A stretch of 64,000 bases of DNA from Deltaproteobacteria bacterium (GTDB taxonomy: Bacteria > Myxococcota_A > UBA9160 > UBA6930): positions 221,921 to 285,920 of the forward strand of contig VGRF01000001.1 in assembly GCA_016875395.1 (NCBI GenBank), read 5' to 3'. Within the stretch, counting starts at the first letter, position 1, and every line of letters begins with the position of its first letter. Positions 32,997 through 41,328 of this stretch are shown in pieces. Under the pieces are notes generated by a model. It searched no databases and was not told where the DNA came from. It saw nothing but the letters and a program-made list of their open reading frames with translations. Position numbers and translations under genes: made by a program.

Positions 32997-34519
32997 TGCC
33001 TGCACGAACGGGTGCGCAGTTTCTCGCGGGGCTGAAGGACGACCGCGAGCTGTGGGTCGACGGCGAGCGCGTGCGCGACGCCGCGAGCCACCCCGCGTTG
33101 GCCGGCGCCGCGCAGACGATGGCCGAGCTGTTCGATCTGCAGCACGACCACGCGGCCGAGTGCCTGATGCCCGACCCGGAAACCGGCGAGCCGATCAACG
33201 TGAGTCACATGATTCCGCGCTCGCGCGAGGACATCGCGCGCCGCCACGCATGCCTCCAGCGCATCGCCGAGCACACCGTGGGCCTGATGGGGCGCTCGCC
33301 GGACTACATGAACGTGACCTTCGCAGGCTTCGCGGGCCGCGCGGACGAGTGGGCGCTGCACGGCAACGAGCGCGGCGCTGCGAGCCTCGTCGCGTTCCAG
33401 AAGGAGCTGCGCCGCAAGGACATCTCGCTCACGCACACGATCATCCACCCCACCGTGAACAAGGCGCAGCCCGACGTCGCGGCGGGCGGCGGCGATGTCG
33501 TGCTGCACAAGGTCGCGGACACCGAGCACGGCATTCTCGTGCGCGGCTCGCGCGTGCTCGCGACGCTCGCGCCGTTCGCGGACGAGCTCGCCGTCTACCC
33601 CGCGCACCCGATCCCGGCGGACGGCTCCCGCTACGCGCTCTCGTTCTCGATCCCGATGGCGACGCCGGGCGTCAAGTTCCTGTGCCGCGACAGCGTCTCG
33701 CGCGGCCGTAACAAGTTCGATCATCCCCTATCGAGCCGCTTCGACGAGCAGGACGCGTTCGTGATCTTCGACGACGTCGAGATCCCGCGCGAGCGCTTGT
33801 TCATCGACGGCCAGGTCGACGTCTACAACCAGGTGATGACGACCGGCTGGTTCCCCAACGTGATGCAGCAGACGATGATCCGCGCGCAGACGAAGCTCGA
33901 GTTCGCGTACGGGCTCGGCTGCCGCATGGCGAGCGCGATCGGCGACAAGGGCCAGCCCACCGCCGAGATGCTCGGCGAGCTGTTCGGCTACGCGGAGCTG
34001 ACGCGCGCCGCGATCGCGACCGCCGAGGCCGAGGCGTTCCACTTCGGCAACGGCGTGTGGTTCCCGAACGGCACGCCCCTCAACCAGATCAAGCAGTTCA
34101 TGCCGTTCTGGATGCCGCGCGTGAACGAGATCCTGCGCCTGATCGGCTCGCACAACGTGCTCGCGACGCCCACCAAGTCGCAGATCGACGACGCCGAGCT
34201 CGGACCGCTGATCGCGAAGTACCTGCAGGGCGCGGACGTCGACGCCGAGCGGCGCATCCGCATCTTCCGGCTCGCCTGGGACTTCGCGGCGACCGCGCTC
34301 GGCGGGCGCGGGGAGCAGTACGAGCGCTTCTATCTCGCCTCGGGTGCGCGCAATCGCATGCAGGCTCATTTGCTCGCGCCGAAGGAGCGCGCGCTCGCGC
34401 TGGTCGAGAGCTTCTTGAAGGAGAGCCCCGATGAGTTCCGTCAAGGTCGCGAACGTCGACGTGTCGACCGACCACTGGATCAACGGCAAACGCGCGGGAT
34501 CGAGCCGGCGGTTCGCTGA
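32996..34519 (+). CDS. 4-hydroxyphenylacetate 3-monooxygenase oxygenase subunit-like (HpaB family)
   Basis: 507 residues. HpaB/PheA/TftD-type FADH2-dependent phenol hydroxylase: it has MPARTGAQFLAGLKDDRELW at the start, HMIPRSREDIARRHACL, SPDYMNVTFAGF, THTIIHPTVNK, NKFDHPLSSRFDEQDAFVIFDDVEIPRER and the helical C-terminal domain. These enzymes hydroxylate phenols ortho to the OH to give catechols and need a separate flavin reductase, not seen here. The frame runs 89 bp into the next gene; the last ~30 residues (RQGRERRRVDRP...) do not look like the family. First enzyme of the aromatic pathway. Confidence 0.9.
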   Translation: MPARTGAQFLAGLKDDRELWVDGERVRDAASHPALAGAAQTMAELFDLQHDHAAECLMPDPETGEPINVSHMIPRSREDIARRHACLQRIAEHTVGLMGRSPDYMNVTFAGFAGRADEWALHGNERGAASLVAFQKELRRKDISLTHTIIHPTVNKAQPDVAAGGGDVVLHKVADTEHGILVRGSRVLATLAPFADELAVYPAHPIPADGSRYALSFSIPMATPGVKFLCRDSVSRGRNKFDHPLSSRFDEQDAFVIFDDVEIPRERLFIDGQVDVYNQVMTTGWFPNVMQQTMIRAQTKLEFAYGLGCRMASAIGDKGQPTAEMLGELFGYAELTRAAIATAEAEAFHFGNGVWFPNGTPLNQIKQFMPFWMPRVNEILRLIGSHNVLATPTKSQIDDAELGPLIAKYLQGADVDAERRIRIFRLAWDFAATALGGRGEQYERFYLASGARNRMQAHLLAPKERALALVESFLKESPDEFRQGRERRRVDRPLDQRQTRGIEPAVR

Positions 34520-35888
34520 TCTCTCGCCGATCGACGGCTCGCATCTCGCCGACGTCGCCGCCGGCGGCGCGGCCGAGGTCGATGCTGCCGTCGCCGCCGC
34601 GCGCGCGGCGTTCCCGGCGTGGGCGGAGCTCGGGCCCCAGGGCCGGCTCCCGATCCTGCAGCGCTTCGCGAAGGGCATCGAGGCGCGCGGCAAGGAGCTC
34701 GCGGCGGTCGAGACCGCGGACAACGGCTCGCTGTTGTTAGGCAACTCGCACCGCGTCGTGCCGCGCGCGGCGCTCAACATTTCGTACTTCGCCGAGTTCG
34801 CGGCGACGAAGCTACAGGGCCAGACGATCGATTCGCCCGAGGTCGTGAATCACGTGCGCTTCGATCCTGCGGGCGTGGCGGCGCTGATCACGCCGTGGAA
34901 CGCACCGATGATGCTGACGACGTGGAAGATCGGCCCCGCGCTCGCGGCGGGGAACACGGTCGTCGCGAAGCCGCCGGAGTGGGCGCCGCTCACCTGCTCG
35001 CTGCTCGGCGACATCGCGCACGAGGCGGGCGTGCCGGCCGGCGTGCTGAACGTGGTGCAAGGCATCGGCGAGGAAGCGGGCGCAGCGCTCGTCGCGCATC
35101 GCGACGTCGACCGCATCTCGTTCACCGGCTCGACCGACACGGCGCGTCTGATCGGCGAAGCCGCCGCGCGCTCGATCACGCCGCTCGCCGCGGAGCTCGG
35201 CGGCAAGTCGCCGTTCATCGTGTGCGCGGACGCCGATCTCGACGCCGCCGCACAGACGATCGCGGGGCAGTATATGAACGCGGGGCAGGTGTGCCTCGCC
35301 GGGACGCGCGTCGTGGCCCATCGCGACATCGCGGAGGAGCTGCTCACGAAGGTGCGCGCCGCCTGCGCGCACATGGTGGTGGGCGACCCGCGCGATGCGA
35401 AGACGCGCGTCGGACCGCTCATCACCGCGGAGCACTTCGCGCGCGTGCAGGGCTTCGTCGAGCGCGCGAAGGACGCGGGCGCGCGCGTGCTGTTCGGCGG
35501 CGCGCGCGACAAAGCCGGCGCGCTCTACTTCGAGCCCACGCTGTTCGACGGCGTGAAGCCAGACGCCGAAATCTCGCAGCGCGAAGTGTTCGGCCCCGTG
35601 CTCACGTGGCAGACCTTCGGCAGCGACGACGAGGCCGTCGCCTTCGCGAACAACACCCGTTACGGCCTCGCGGGCGTGCTCTTCTCGCGCAGCGAGAAGC
35701 GCGCGATGGCGATCGCGGAGCGCGTCGTCGCGGGCACGCTGTGGGTGAACTGCTTCTTCATCCGCGATCTCGCCGCGCCCTTCGGCGGCTCGCGCGACTC
35801 CGGTCTCGGCCGCGAGGGCGGGCACTGGAGCTTCGACTTCTACTGCGACGTGAAGAACATCTCGGTCAGGAAGGGCTCGTTCGCCTAG
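34431..35888 (+). CDS. Aldehyde dehydrogenase (aromatic semialdehyde type)
   Basis: 485 residues. NAD(P)-dependent ALDH with ITPWNAPMMLTTWKIGPALA, KPPEWAPLT, FTGSTDTARLIG, general-base Glu in ELGGKSPF and catalytic Cys288 in NAGQVCLAGTR. It is closest in feel to HpaE/XylG-type dehydrogenases that oxidise hydroxymuconic semialdehydes after ring cleavage. The ATG overlaps the 3' part of the monooxygenase gene by 89 bp; the N-terminal HWINGKRAGSSRRF block confirms the start. It fits as a ring-cleavage product dehydrogenase with the extradiol dioxygenase two genes on. Confidence 0.92.
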   Translation: MSSVKVANVDVSTDHWINGKRAGSSRRFADLSPIDGSHLADVAAGGAAEVDAAVAAARAAFPAWAELGPQGRLPILQRFAKGIEARGKELAAVETADNGSLLLGNSHRVVPRAALNISYFAEFAATKLQGQTIDSPEVVNHVRFDPAGVAALITPWNAPMMLTTWKIGPALAAGNTVVAKPPEWAPLTCSLLGDIAHEAGVPAGVLNVVQGIGEEAGAALVAHRDVDRISFTGSTDTARLIGEAAARSITPLAAELGGKSPFIVCADADLDAAAQTIAGQYMNAGQVCLAGTRVVAHRDIAEELLTKVRAACAHMVVGDPRDAKTRVGPLITAEHFARVQGFVERAKDAGARVLFGGARDKAGALYFEPTLFDGVKPDAEISQREVFGPVLTWQTFGSDDEAVAFANNTRYGLAGVLFSRSEKRAMAIAERVVAGTLWVNCFFIRDLAAPFGGSRDSGLGREGGHWSFDFYCDVKNISVRKGSFA

Positions 35889-35939
35889 CAAGCGCAGCGC
35901 GCAGCGAGGCGAAGTCTTCGGAGCCGAGCGGAGTTCGAA
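35889..35939. repeat. Short relative of the A-element arm
   Basis: GCAAGCGCAGCGCGCAGCGA then GGCGAAGTCTTCGGAGCCGA and GCGGAGTTCGA: it has the same order of blocks as the arms of A1/A2 (GCAAGCGAAGCGCGCAGC, stem, GTCTTCGGA loop, stem). It begins right after the ALDH stop and fills the first half of the 128 bp gap before the dioxygenase gene. The stem is imperfect (GCGAGGC against GCCGAGC). Confidence 0.6.
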
Positions 35940-36016
35940 CAGTGGCCTCACGGTGGGTCGAGCCGCGGCGTGCGTGCTCGGGCATGCTTGGCCGGAAACG
36001 AAGCGGAGGAATCGCC

Positions 36017-36886
36017 ATGGTTCAGGTCACGGAGCTCGGGTACTTCGGCATCGGCGTGAAGGACGTCGCTGCCTGGAAGCAGTTCGCGCGCGAGATCCTC
36101 GGGCTCGAGGTGCGCGAGGAGCCGGGCGAGTCGGATCGCTTCTACCTGCGCATGGACGCCTGGCATCACCGCTTCGTCGTGCACGCGAACGGCGACGACG
36201 ACATCGCGTACCTCGGCTTCCGCGTCGCGGGCGCGGAGGAGTTCGCGGAGATGCAGAAGCAGCTCGCGAACGCGGGCATCGAGTTCCGCGTCGGCTCGCT
36301 CGCGGAGGCGGAAGAGCGCCGCGTGCTCGAGGTGATGAAGCTCGCCGACCCGGGCGGCACGCCGATCGAGATCTTCCACGCGCCGCTCATTCAGCCGAGC
36401 CGCCCGTTCCATCCCGGCCGCGGCATGCACGGCCGCTTCCTCACCGGCGACGGCGGCGCAGGCCACTGCATTCTGCGCGAGCCCGATTCGGACGCCGCGA
36501 CGCGCTTCTACCGCGCGCTCGGGATGCGCGGCGGCGTCGAGTACAAGTTCGGCCTCGGGCCGAGGGCGCTGCAGCTGCGCTTCATGCACTGCTCGCCGCG
36601 CGATCACTCCGTGGCGTGGGGCGTGCCGCCGGGCGAGAAGCGTCTCAACCACATCATGCTCGAGGTGGACAACCTCGACGACGTGGGCCTCACCTACGAC
36701 CTCGTGAAGAAGGCGAACATCCCCATCGCGATCGAGCTCGGGAAGCACGCCAACGACGCGATGTTCTCGTTCTATTTCAAGAGTCCGTCGGGCTTCAACT
36801 TCGAGTACGGCTTCGGCGGTCGCCCCGCGACGCACCAGAGCGAGTACTACGACGCCGACACCTACGGGCACAAAGGCCTCTTCTGA
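36017..36886 (+). CDS. Type I extradiol ring-cleavage dioxygenase (BphC-like, VOC fold)
   Basis: 289 residues, two tandem VOC modules. The catalytic C-terminal module keeps the 2-His-1-Glu iron site: His150 (GAGHCIL), His212 (LNHIMLEV) and Glu263 (FNFEYGFG), which matches His146/His210/Glu260 of BphC. The N-terminal module opens VTELGYFGIGVKDVAAW. It should cleave a catechol next to its hydroxyls using Fe(II) and O2. AAGCGGAGGA before the ATG is the ribosome binding site. Together with the HpaB-like hydroxylase it gives a hydroxylation plus meta-cleavage route; the true catechol is unknown. Confidence 0.92.
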   Translation: MVQVTELGYFGIGVKDVAAWKQFAREILGLEVREEPGESDRFYLRMDAWHHRFVVHANGDDDIAYLGFRVAGAEEFAEMQKQLANAGIEFRVGSLAEAEERRVLEVMKLADPGGTPIEIFHAPLIQPSRPFHPGRGMHGRFLTGDGGAGHCILREPDSDAATRFYRALGMRGGVEYKFGLGPRALQLRFMHCSPRDHSVAWGVPPGEKRLNHIMLEVDNLDDVGLTYDLVKKANIPIAIELGKHANDAMFSFYFKSPSGFNFEYGFGGRPATHQSEYYDADTYGHKGLF

Positions 36887-36909
36887 GCCGCCTGCGCGAG
36901 GAGCATCCC

Positions 36910-37758
36910 ATGAGCGTTCTTTCCGGCCCCCGCATCGAGACGCGCCGCATCCTCCACCAAGGCACCCCGCAGTGGGTGACGCTCGCGGGAGACGAGTTGT
37001 TACTGGGAGACGGCCGCCGCGTGCGCGAAGCCGACGCGACCTACCTCGCGCCGTGCGAGCCCACGAAGATCCTGTGCATCCATCTCAACTACGAGTCGCG
37101 CCGCATCGAGTTCCAAGCGCCGGAGCTCGTCACGCCCACGTACTTCCAAAAGCCGACGACCGCGCTGAACGCGCACCGCGGCGTGCTGTGTCGCCCAGCG
37201 AACTGCCAGTACCTGAACTACGAGGGCGAAGTCGCGGCCGTGATCGGGCGCCCGATGCGCAACGTCTCGCGCGACGAGGTGTGGGACTACATCGCGGGCT
37301 TCGCGCCGGCGAACGACGTGGGCGCGCAGGACTTCCGCGACACCGACGCCGGCTCGATGCTGCGCGTGAAGGGGCAGGACGGGTTCTGCCCGATCGGGCC
37401 CGGCCTCGTGCGCGGCGTCGACGTGCGCGAGAGCGTGCTGCGCACCTACTTGAACGGGCGCGTCGTGCAGGAGGGCAAGGTCTCGGAGATGACCTTCGGC
37501 ATCGACTACCAGCTCGCCGACTTGTGCCGGCACATCACGCTGCTGCCCGGCGACATCGTGCTCACCGGCACGCCCGCGAACTCCCGGCCGATGCAGCCGG
37601 GCGACGTGGTCGAGGTCGAGGTGACGGGGCTCGGTCGCCTGACGAATCGCGTGGTGGAGATTCCGGCTCCGAAGCACGACGTGGGGCACCAGCCCACCGA
37701 CAGCAAGGCCGTGCGCTCGGTCGCGCTCGGGAGCGACTCGCGGAAGCCCAGCGCGTAG
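36910..37758 (+). CDS. Fumarylacetoacetate hydrolase family protein
   Basis: 282 residues. FAH-fold C-terminal domain: ILCIHLNYESRRIE, YFQKPTTALNAHRG, YEGEVAAVIGRPMRNV (Glu metal ligands), GFAPANDVGAQDFR, KGQDGFCPIGPGL and LLPGDIVLTGTPANS. Such enzymes act as hydratases, decarboxylases, isomerases (HpaG-like) or C-C hydrolases on ring-cleavage products. Residues 1-60 form the small N-terminal domain common in these proteins. It lies 23 bp after the dioxygenase in the same operon; processing of the cleaved acid is its likely job. Confidence 0.92.
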   Translation: MSVLSGPRIETRRILHQGTPQWVTLAGDELLLGDGRRVREADATYLAPCEPTKILCIHLNYESRRIEFQAPELVTPTYFQKPTTALNAHRGVLCRPANCQYLNYEGEVAAVIGRPMRNVSRDEVWDYIAGFAPANDVGAQDFRDTDAGSMLRVKGQDGFCPIGPGLVRGVDVRESVLRTYLNGRVVQEGKVSEMTFGIDYQLADLCRHITLLPGDIVLTGTPANSRPMQPGDVVEVEVTGLGRLTNRVVEIPAPKHDVGHQPTDSKAVRSVALGSDSRKPSA

Positions 37759-37761
37759 GTC

Positions 37762-38799
37762 GTGAGCGGCTTCATTCGCAACCTCTGGTACGTCGCGGCC
37801 TGGAGCCACGAGCTCGCCGCGGGCGCGCCGATCGGGCGGGTGATCCTCGGCGAGCCGATCGCGCTGTACCGAAGGCGCGACGGCTCGGTCGTCGCGCTCG
37901 AAGACCGCTGCCCGCATCGTCACGCGCCCTTGTCATTAGGGACGATCGAGGGCGACGAGCTGCGCTGCGGTTATCACGGGCTGCGCTTCGACGCGCGCGG
38001 CATGTGCACCGCGATGCCCGCGCGCAGCGCGCCGCCTCGGCTCAGCGTGCGCGCGTACCCCGTCGTCGAGCGCTGGAGCTGGCTGTGGGTGTGGATGGGC
38101 GACGCGGCGCTCGCGGACCCTGCGCGCATCCCCGACGCGTTCGGTCTCGACGACCCGCGCTGGGTGATGCGCGCGGACGTGATGGACTACGACGCGAACT
38201 GGGAGCTGCTGAACGACAACCTGTGCGACCTCTCGCACCTCGACTTCTCGCACGCGACGACGCTCGGCGGCTCGAGCGGCGTCTCGTGGTCGGCAGAAGT
38301 CCCGCGCATCACGAAGCTCGAAGACGGGCTGCGCATCGATCGCTGGTACCCCGACTCGCGGCTCGCGCCCGGTCACCCCACGCCCGTCGACACGCTGAGC
38401 TCGTACCGATACCTGCTGCCCGGCCTCTTCCTGATGACGACCGCGTGGTATCCGCTCGGTGCCGCTGCGCGCTGCGGCTTCGGCGTGCCCGACGAGAAGC
38501 CGCTCTCGCACCGCGCGGAGCAGCAAGCGGTGACGCCCGTCTCGGCGAAGCGCTCGCGGTACTTCTACGCGACGGGCTTCGCGGCGGAGAACGCCACGCC
38601 CGAGCGCGTCGAGGGCATCTTCGCGGTCGTGAACGCCGCGTTCGCCGAGGACAAGCGCATCATCGAGGGCCAGCAGCGCATCCTCGACCTAACAGCTCCC
38701 GGCACGCGCATGGCCTCGACTCCGCACGACGAGGCGCCGCTCGCGTTCCGCCGCCTCGTGCGCGAGCGGCTCGCGCGAGAGCAGGGCGAGACGCGCTGA
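37762..38799 (+). CDS. Rieske non-haem iron oxygenase, alpha subunit (vanillate demethylase-like)
   Basis: 345 residues from GTG. Rieske [2Fe-2S] ligands are Cys50-His52 (EDRCPHRHAPL) and Cys69-His72 (LRCGYHGLRF). The mononuclear iron site is NLCDLSHLDFSH with His159 and His164 and bridging Asp156. Size and the single-subunit layout match VanA-type O-demethylases and related aryl oxygenases. It needs a reductase (VanB-like), which is not in the window. 3 bp separate it from the FAH gene. It may feed methoxylated or other substituted aromatics into the pathway. Confidence 0.92.
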   Translation: MSGFIRNLWYVAAWSHELAAGAPIGRVILGEPIALYRRRDGSVVALEDRCPHRHAPLSLGTIEGDELRCGYHGLRFDARGMCTAMPARSAPPRLSVRAYPVVERWSWLWVWMGDAALADPARIPDAFGLDDPRWVMRADVMDYDANWELLNDNLCDLSHLDFSHATTLGGSSGVSWSAEVPRITKLEDGLRIDRWYPDSRLAPGHPTPVDTLSSYRYLLPGLFLMTTAWYPLGAAARCGFGVPDEKPLSHRAEQQAVTPVSAKRSRYFYATGFAAENATPERVEGIFAVVNAAFAEDKRIIEGQQRILDLTAPGTRMASTPHDEAPLAFRRLVRERLAREQGETR

Positions 38800-38831
38800 G
38801 CGAAGCTCACGCGGAGCCGTGAGGAGCAGCG

Positions 38832-39884
38832 ATGGGCGAGGACACGATGCGCGCGTGGCGAACGCATCAGTACGGGCCGCCGCTCGAAGCGCTGCAGCTC
38901 GACCTGGTGCCCATACCCGCGCCCGGTCCCGGCGAGTTGTTGGTGCGCGTGCAGGCGATCCCGCTGAATCTCAACGATCTCGAGCGCATCAACGGCGGCA
39001 ACGTGATGGTGCGCCACGAGCTTCCGTATGCCGCGGGGATGGAGGTGTTCGGCGTGGTGGAAGCCGCGGGCGCCGGCGCCGAAGCGCGCGTGGGGCAGCG
39101 CGTCGCCGCGATGACGAAAGGCGCGATCGGCGGCTACGCCGAGTACGCGATCTGCCCGGGTCACTCCGCGTTCGAGATCGACGCCGCGATCCCACTCCCC
39201 GACGCCGCGGCGCTCTACTTCCCGTTCCATCTCGCGTGGCTCGGCCTGTTCGACCGCGCGCAGCTGAAGCGCGGCGAGAGCGTGCTGATCCACGCGGCGG
39301 CGGGCGGCTCCGGCAGCGCCGCGATCCAGCTCGCCGTGAACGCCGGCGCGCGCGTGTTCGCGACCGCGGGCGGCGCAGACAAGGTCGCGCTCTGCCGCTC
39401 GCTCGGCGCGGAAGTCGCGATCGACTACGCGAGTGAAGACTTCGCCGCGATCGTGATGGAGAAGACCGCGAATCGCGGCGTCGACGTGGTGTTCGACAAC
39501 GTGGGCGCGGCGGTGTTCGAGAAGTCGCTCGCCTGCACCGCCTACGACGGCCGCTACTTGATGATGGGCTTTGCTTCGGACAAGACCGTGCTCGACGAGA
39601 AGTTCATCGTGCCGCGCCGCGTGATCGTGGGGAACCTGAAGCTGTGCGGCGTTCTGCTGGCGTACGCGCCGGAGCCCGTGATTCCGATGATGAAGAAGGG
39701 CATGGGCTGGAACTTTCTGCCCGCGAGCCGCGGCGCCGAGATCACGCGCGAGATCACGGCGCAAGTCGCCCGCGGGAAGCTGAAGCCGGTGATCGGGCGC
39801 GTCGCGAAGTTCGACGAGATTCCGCGCGAGATTCACGCGCTCGCGACGCGCGCCACGACGGGCCGCACGATCGTAATGCTCTGA
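38832..39884 (+). CDS. Quinone oxidoreductase-like MDR enzyme
   Basis: 350 residues. Zinc-free medium-chain reductase: substrate domain with PLNLNDLERINGG, cofactor motif LIHAAAGGSGSAAIQLA (the AAxGGVG block of QOR/NADPH reductases), and VVFDNVGAAVFEKSL. No zinc-binding Cys/His set is present. NADPH-dependent reduction of quinones or enones is the family reaction. GAGGAGCG lies upstream of the ATG. It follows the Rieske gene by 32 bp and is probably in the same transcript. Confidence 0.88.
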   Translation: MGEDTMRAWRTHQYGPPLEALQLDLVPIPAPGPGELLVRVQAIPLNLNDLERINGGNVMVRHELPYAAGMEVFGVVEAAGAGAEARVGQRVAAMTKGAIGGYAEYAICPGHSAFEIDAAIPLPDAAALYFPFHLAWLGLFDRAQLKRGESVLIHAAAGGSGSAAIQLAVNAGARVFATAGGADKVALCRSLGAEVAIDYASEDFAAIVMEKTANRGVDVVFDNVGAAVFEKSLACTAYDGRYLMMGFASDKTVLDEKFIVPRRVIVGNLKLCGVLLAYAPEPVIPMMKKGMGWNFLPASRGAEITREITAQVARGKLKPVIGRVAKFDEIPREIHALATRATTGRTIVML

Positions 39885-39912
39885 GGCGCGCGCCGCGCGC
39901 GGAGGATTCGCC

Positions 39913-41322
39913 ATGGCCGATCTCGATCTCGCGACGCTGACGATCACGCGCGCCGCGCAGGCGCTGCGCAGCAAGGAAGTCTCCGCGCTCGAGCTGACGG
40001 ACGCGTACCTGCGCCGCATCGAGCGGCTGAACCCGCGCGTGAACGCGTACGTCACGGTGACGGCGGAGCGCGCGCGCGAGGATGCGAAGCGCGCGGACGC
40101 GGAGCTCGCCGCGGGCCGCGCGCGCGGGCCGCTGCACGGCGTGCCCATCGCGCACAAGGATCTCTACGAGACGGCGGGCATCCGCACGACGGGCGGCGGC
40201 AAGTTCCACGCGAATCACGTGCCGAGCGCGGATTGCAGCGTGGCGCGCAAGCTGCGCGAGGCGGGCACCGTGTTGTTAGGGAAGCTCAACACGCACGAGT
40301 ACGCCTACGGCGTGACCACGACGAACCCGCACTACGGCGCGACGCGCAATCCGTGGAACCTCGCGCACATCCCGGGCGGCTCGAGCGGAGGCTCGGGCGC
40401 CGCGATCGCCGCGGGCCTCGCGACCGCGACGACGGGTACCGACACGGGCGGCAGCATTCGCATGCCGGCCTCGGTGTGCGGCGTCGTGGGCATGAAGCCC
40501 ACGTACGGGCGCGTGAGCAAGCAGGGCGTGCTGCCGCTCTCGTATGCGTTCGATCACGCCGGACCGCTCACGCGCACGGTGGAGGACGCCGCGCTCGTGC
40601 TGAGCGCGATCGCGGGCTACGACGCGAACGACGCGACGACCGTGCGCACGCCGGCCGAGGACTACACCGCGCAGCTCGGCGCTGGCGTGCGCGGCCTGCG
40701 CATCGGCGTCCCGCGCGCGTGGTTCTTCGAGCGCTGCGACGAGGAGGTCGCGGCCGGGGTGGAGGCCGCGCTCGCGGAGCTGCGTCGGCTCGGTGCGGAC
40801 GTGCGCGAGATCGAGCTGCCCGGCGTGGCAGAAGGTGTCGGCGCGACCTTCGCGTTCGTGCTCGCGGAGGCGCAGGCGATTCACGCCGATGCACTGCGCA
40901 CGCGGCCCGAGGATCTCGGCGCGGACGTGCGCGCGCTCCTGCAAAGCCCTGCGCCGAGCGGCGAGGCCCTCATGACTGCGCTGCGCGCGCGCGACGCGCT
41001 CACCGTGACGGTGCGCCGCGCGCTCGAGAGCGTCGACCTGCTCGCCACGCCCGCGACGCCGATCGTCGCCGCGCGCATCGGAGACGACACGATTCGCATG
41101 GGCGGAGCGAACGAGAACGTGCTCGCCGCGATGATCCGCTGCACCGCGCCGTTCAACGCGACGCGCCTGCCCGCGCTGTCCCTGCCGTGCGGTTTCACGC
41201 GCGCGGGGCTGCCGATCGGCCTGCAGCTCGCGGGCAGACCGTTCGACGAGGCGACTGTGCTGCGCGCGGGCCACGCCTACGAGCGCGCGACGGAGTGGCA
41301 CGCGAGATTCCCGAGCTTGTAG
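39913..41322 (+). CDS. Amidase signature enzyme (GatA-like)
   Basis: 469 residues. Triad: Lys82 (IAHKDLYE), cis-Ser157 (GGSSGGSGAA) and nucleophile Ser181 (DTGGSIRMPAS). The sequence is closer to GatA/aryl-acylamidase than the amidase at 1162 (KPTYGRVSKQGVLPLSYAFDHAGPL). Without gatB/gatC neighbours, a catabolic amidase is likely, perhaps releasing an aromatic acid for the adjacent pathway. AGGA lies before the ATG; 28 bp follow the MDR gene. It is the last same-strand gene of the TetR cluster. Confidence 0.92.
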   Translation: MADLDLATLTITRAAQALRSKEVSALELTDAYLRRIERLNPRVNAYVTVTAERAREDAKRADAELAAGRARGPLHGVPIAHKDLYETAGIRTTGGGKFHANHVPSADCSVARKLREAGTVLLGKLNTHEYAYGVTTTNPHYGATRNPWNLAHIPGGSSGGSGAAIAAGLATATTGTDTGGSIRMPASVCGVVGMKPTYGRVSKQGVLPLSYAFDHAGPLTRTVEDAALVLSAIAGYDANDATTVRTPAEDYTAQLGAGVRGLRIGVPRAWFFERCDEEVAAGVEAALAELRRLGADVREIELPGVAEGVGATFAFVLAEAQAIHADALRTRPEDLGADVRALLQSPAPSGEALMTALRARDALTVTVRRALESVDLLATPATPIVAARIGDDTIRMGGANENVLAAMIRCTAPFNATRLPALSLPCGFTRAGLPIGLQLAGRPFDEATVLRAGHAYERATEWHARFPSL

Positions 41323-41328
41323 GGCGCC

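Noticed and set aside
32349-41322. Complete 4-hydroxyphenylacetate (hpa) operon
   Set aside because: hpaC, hpaD-type dioxygenase, hpaF, hpaH and hpaI are missing and a Rieske oxygenase and amidase are present, so naming it an hpa operon would overstate the evidence.
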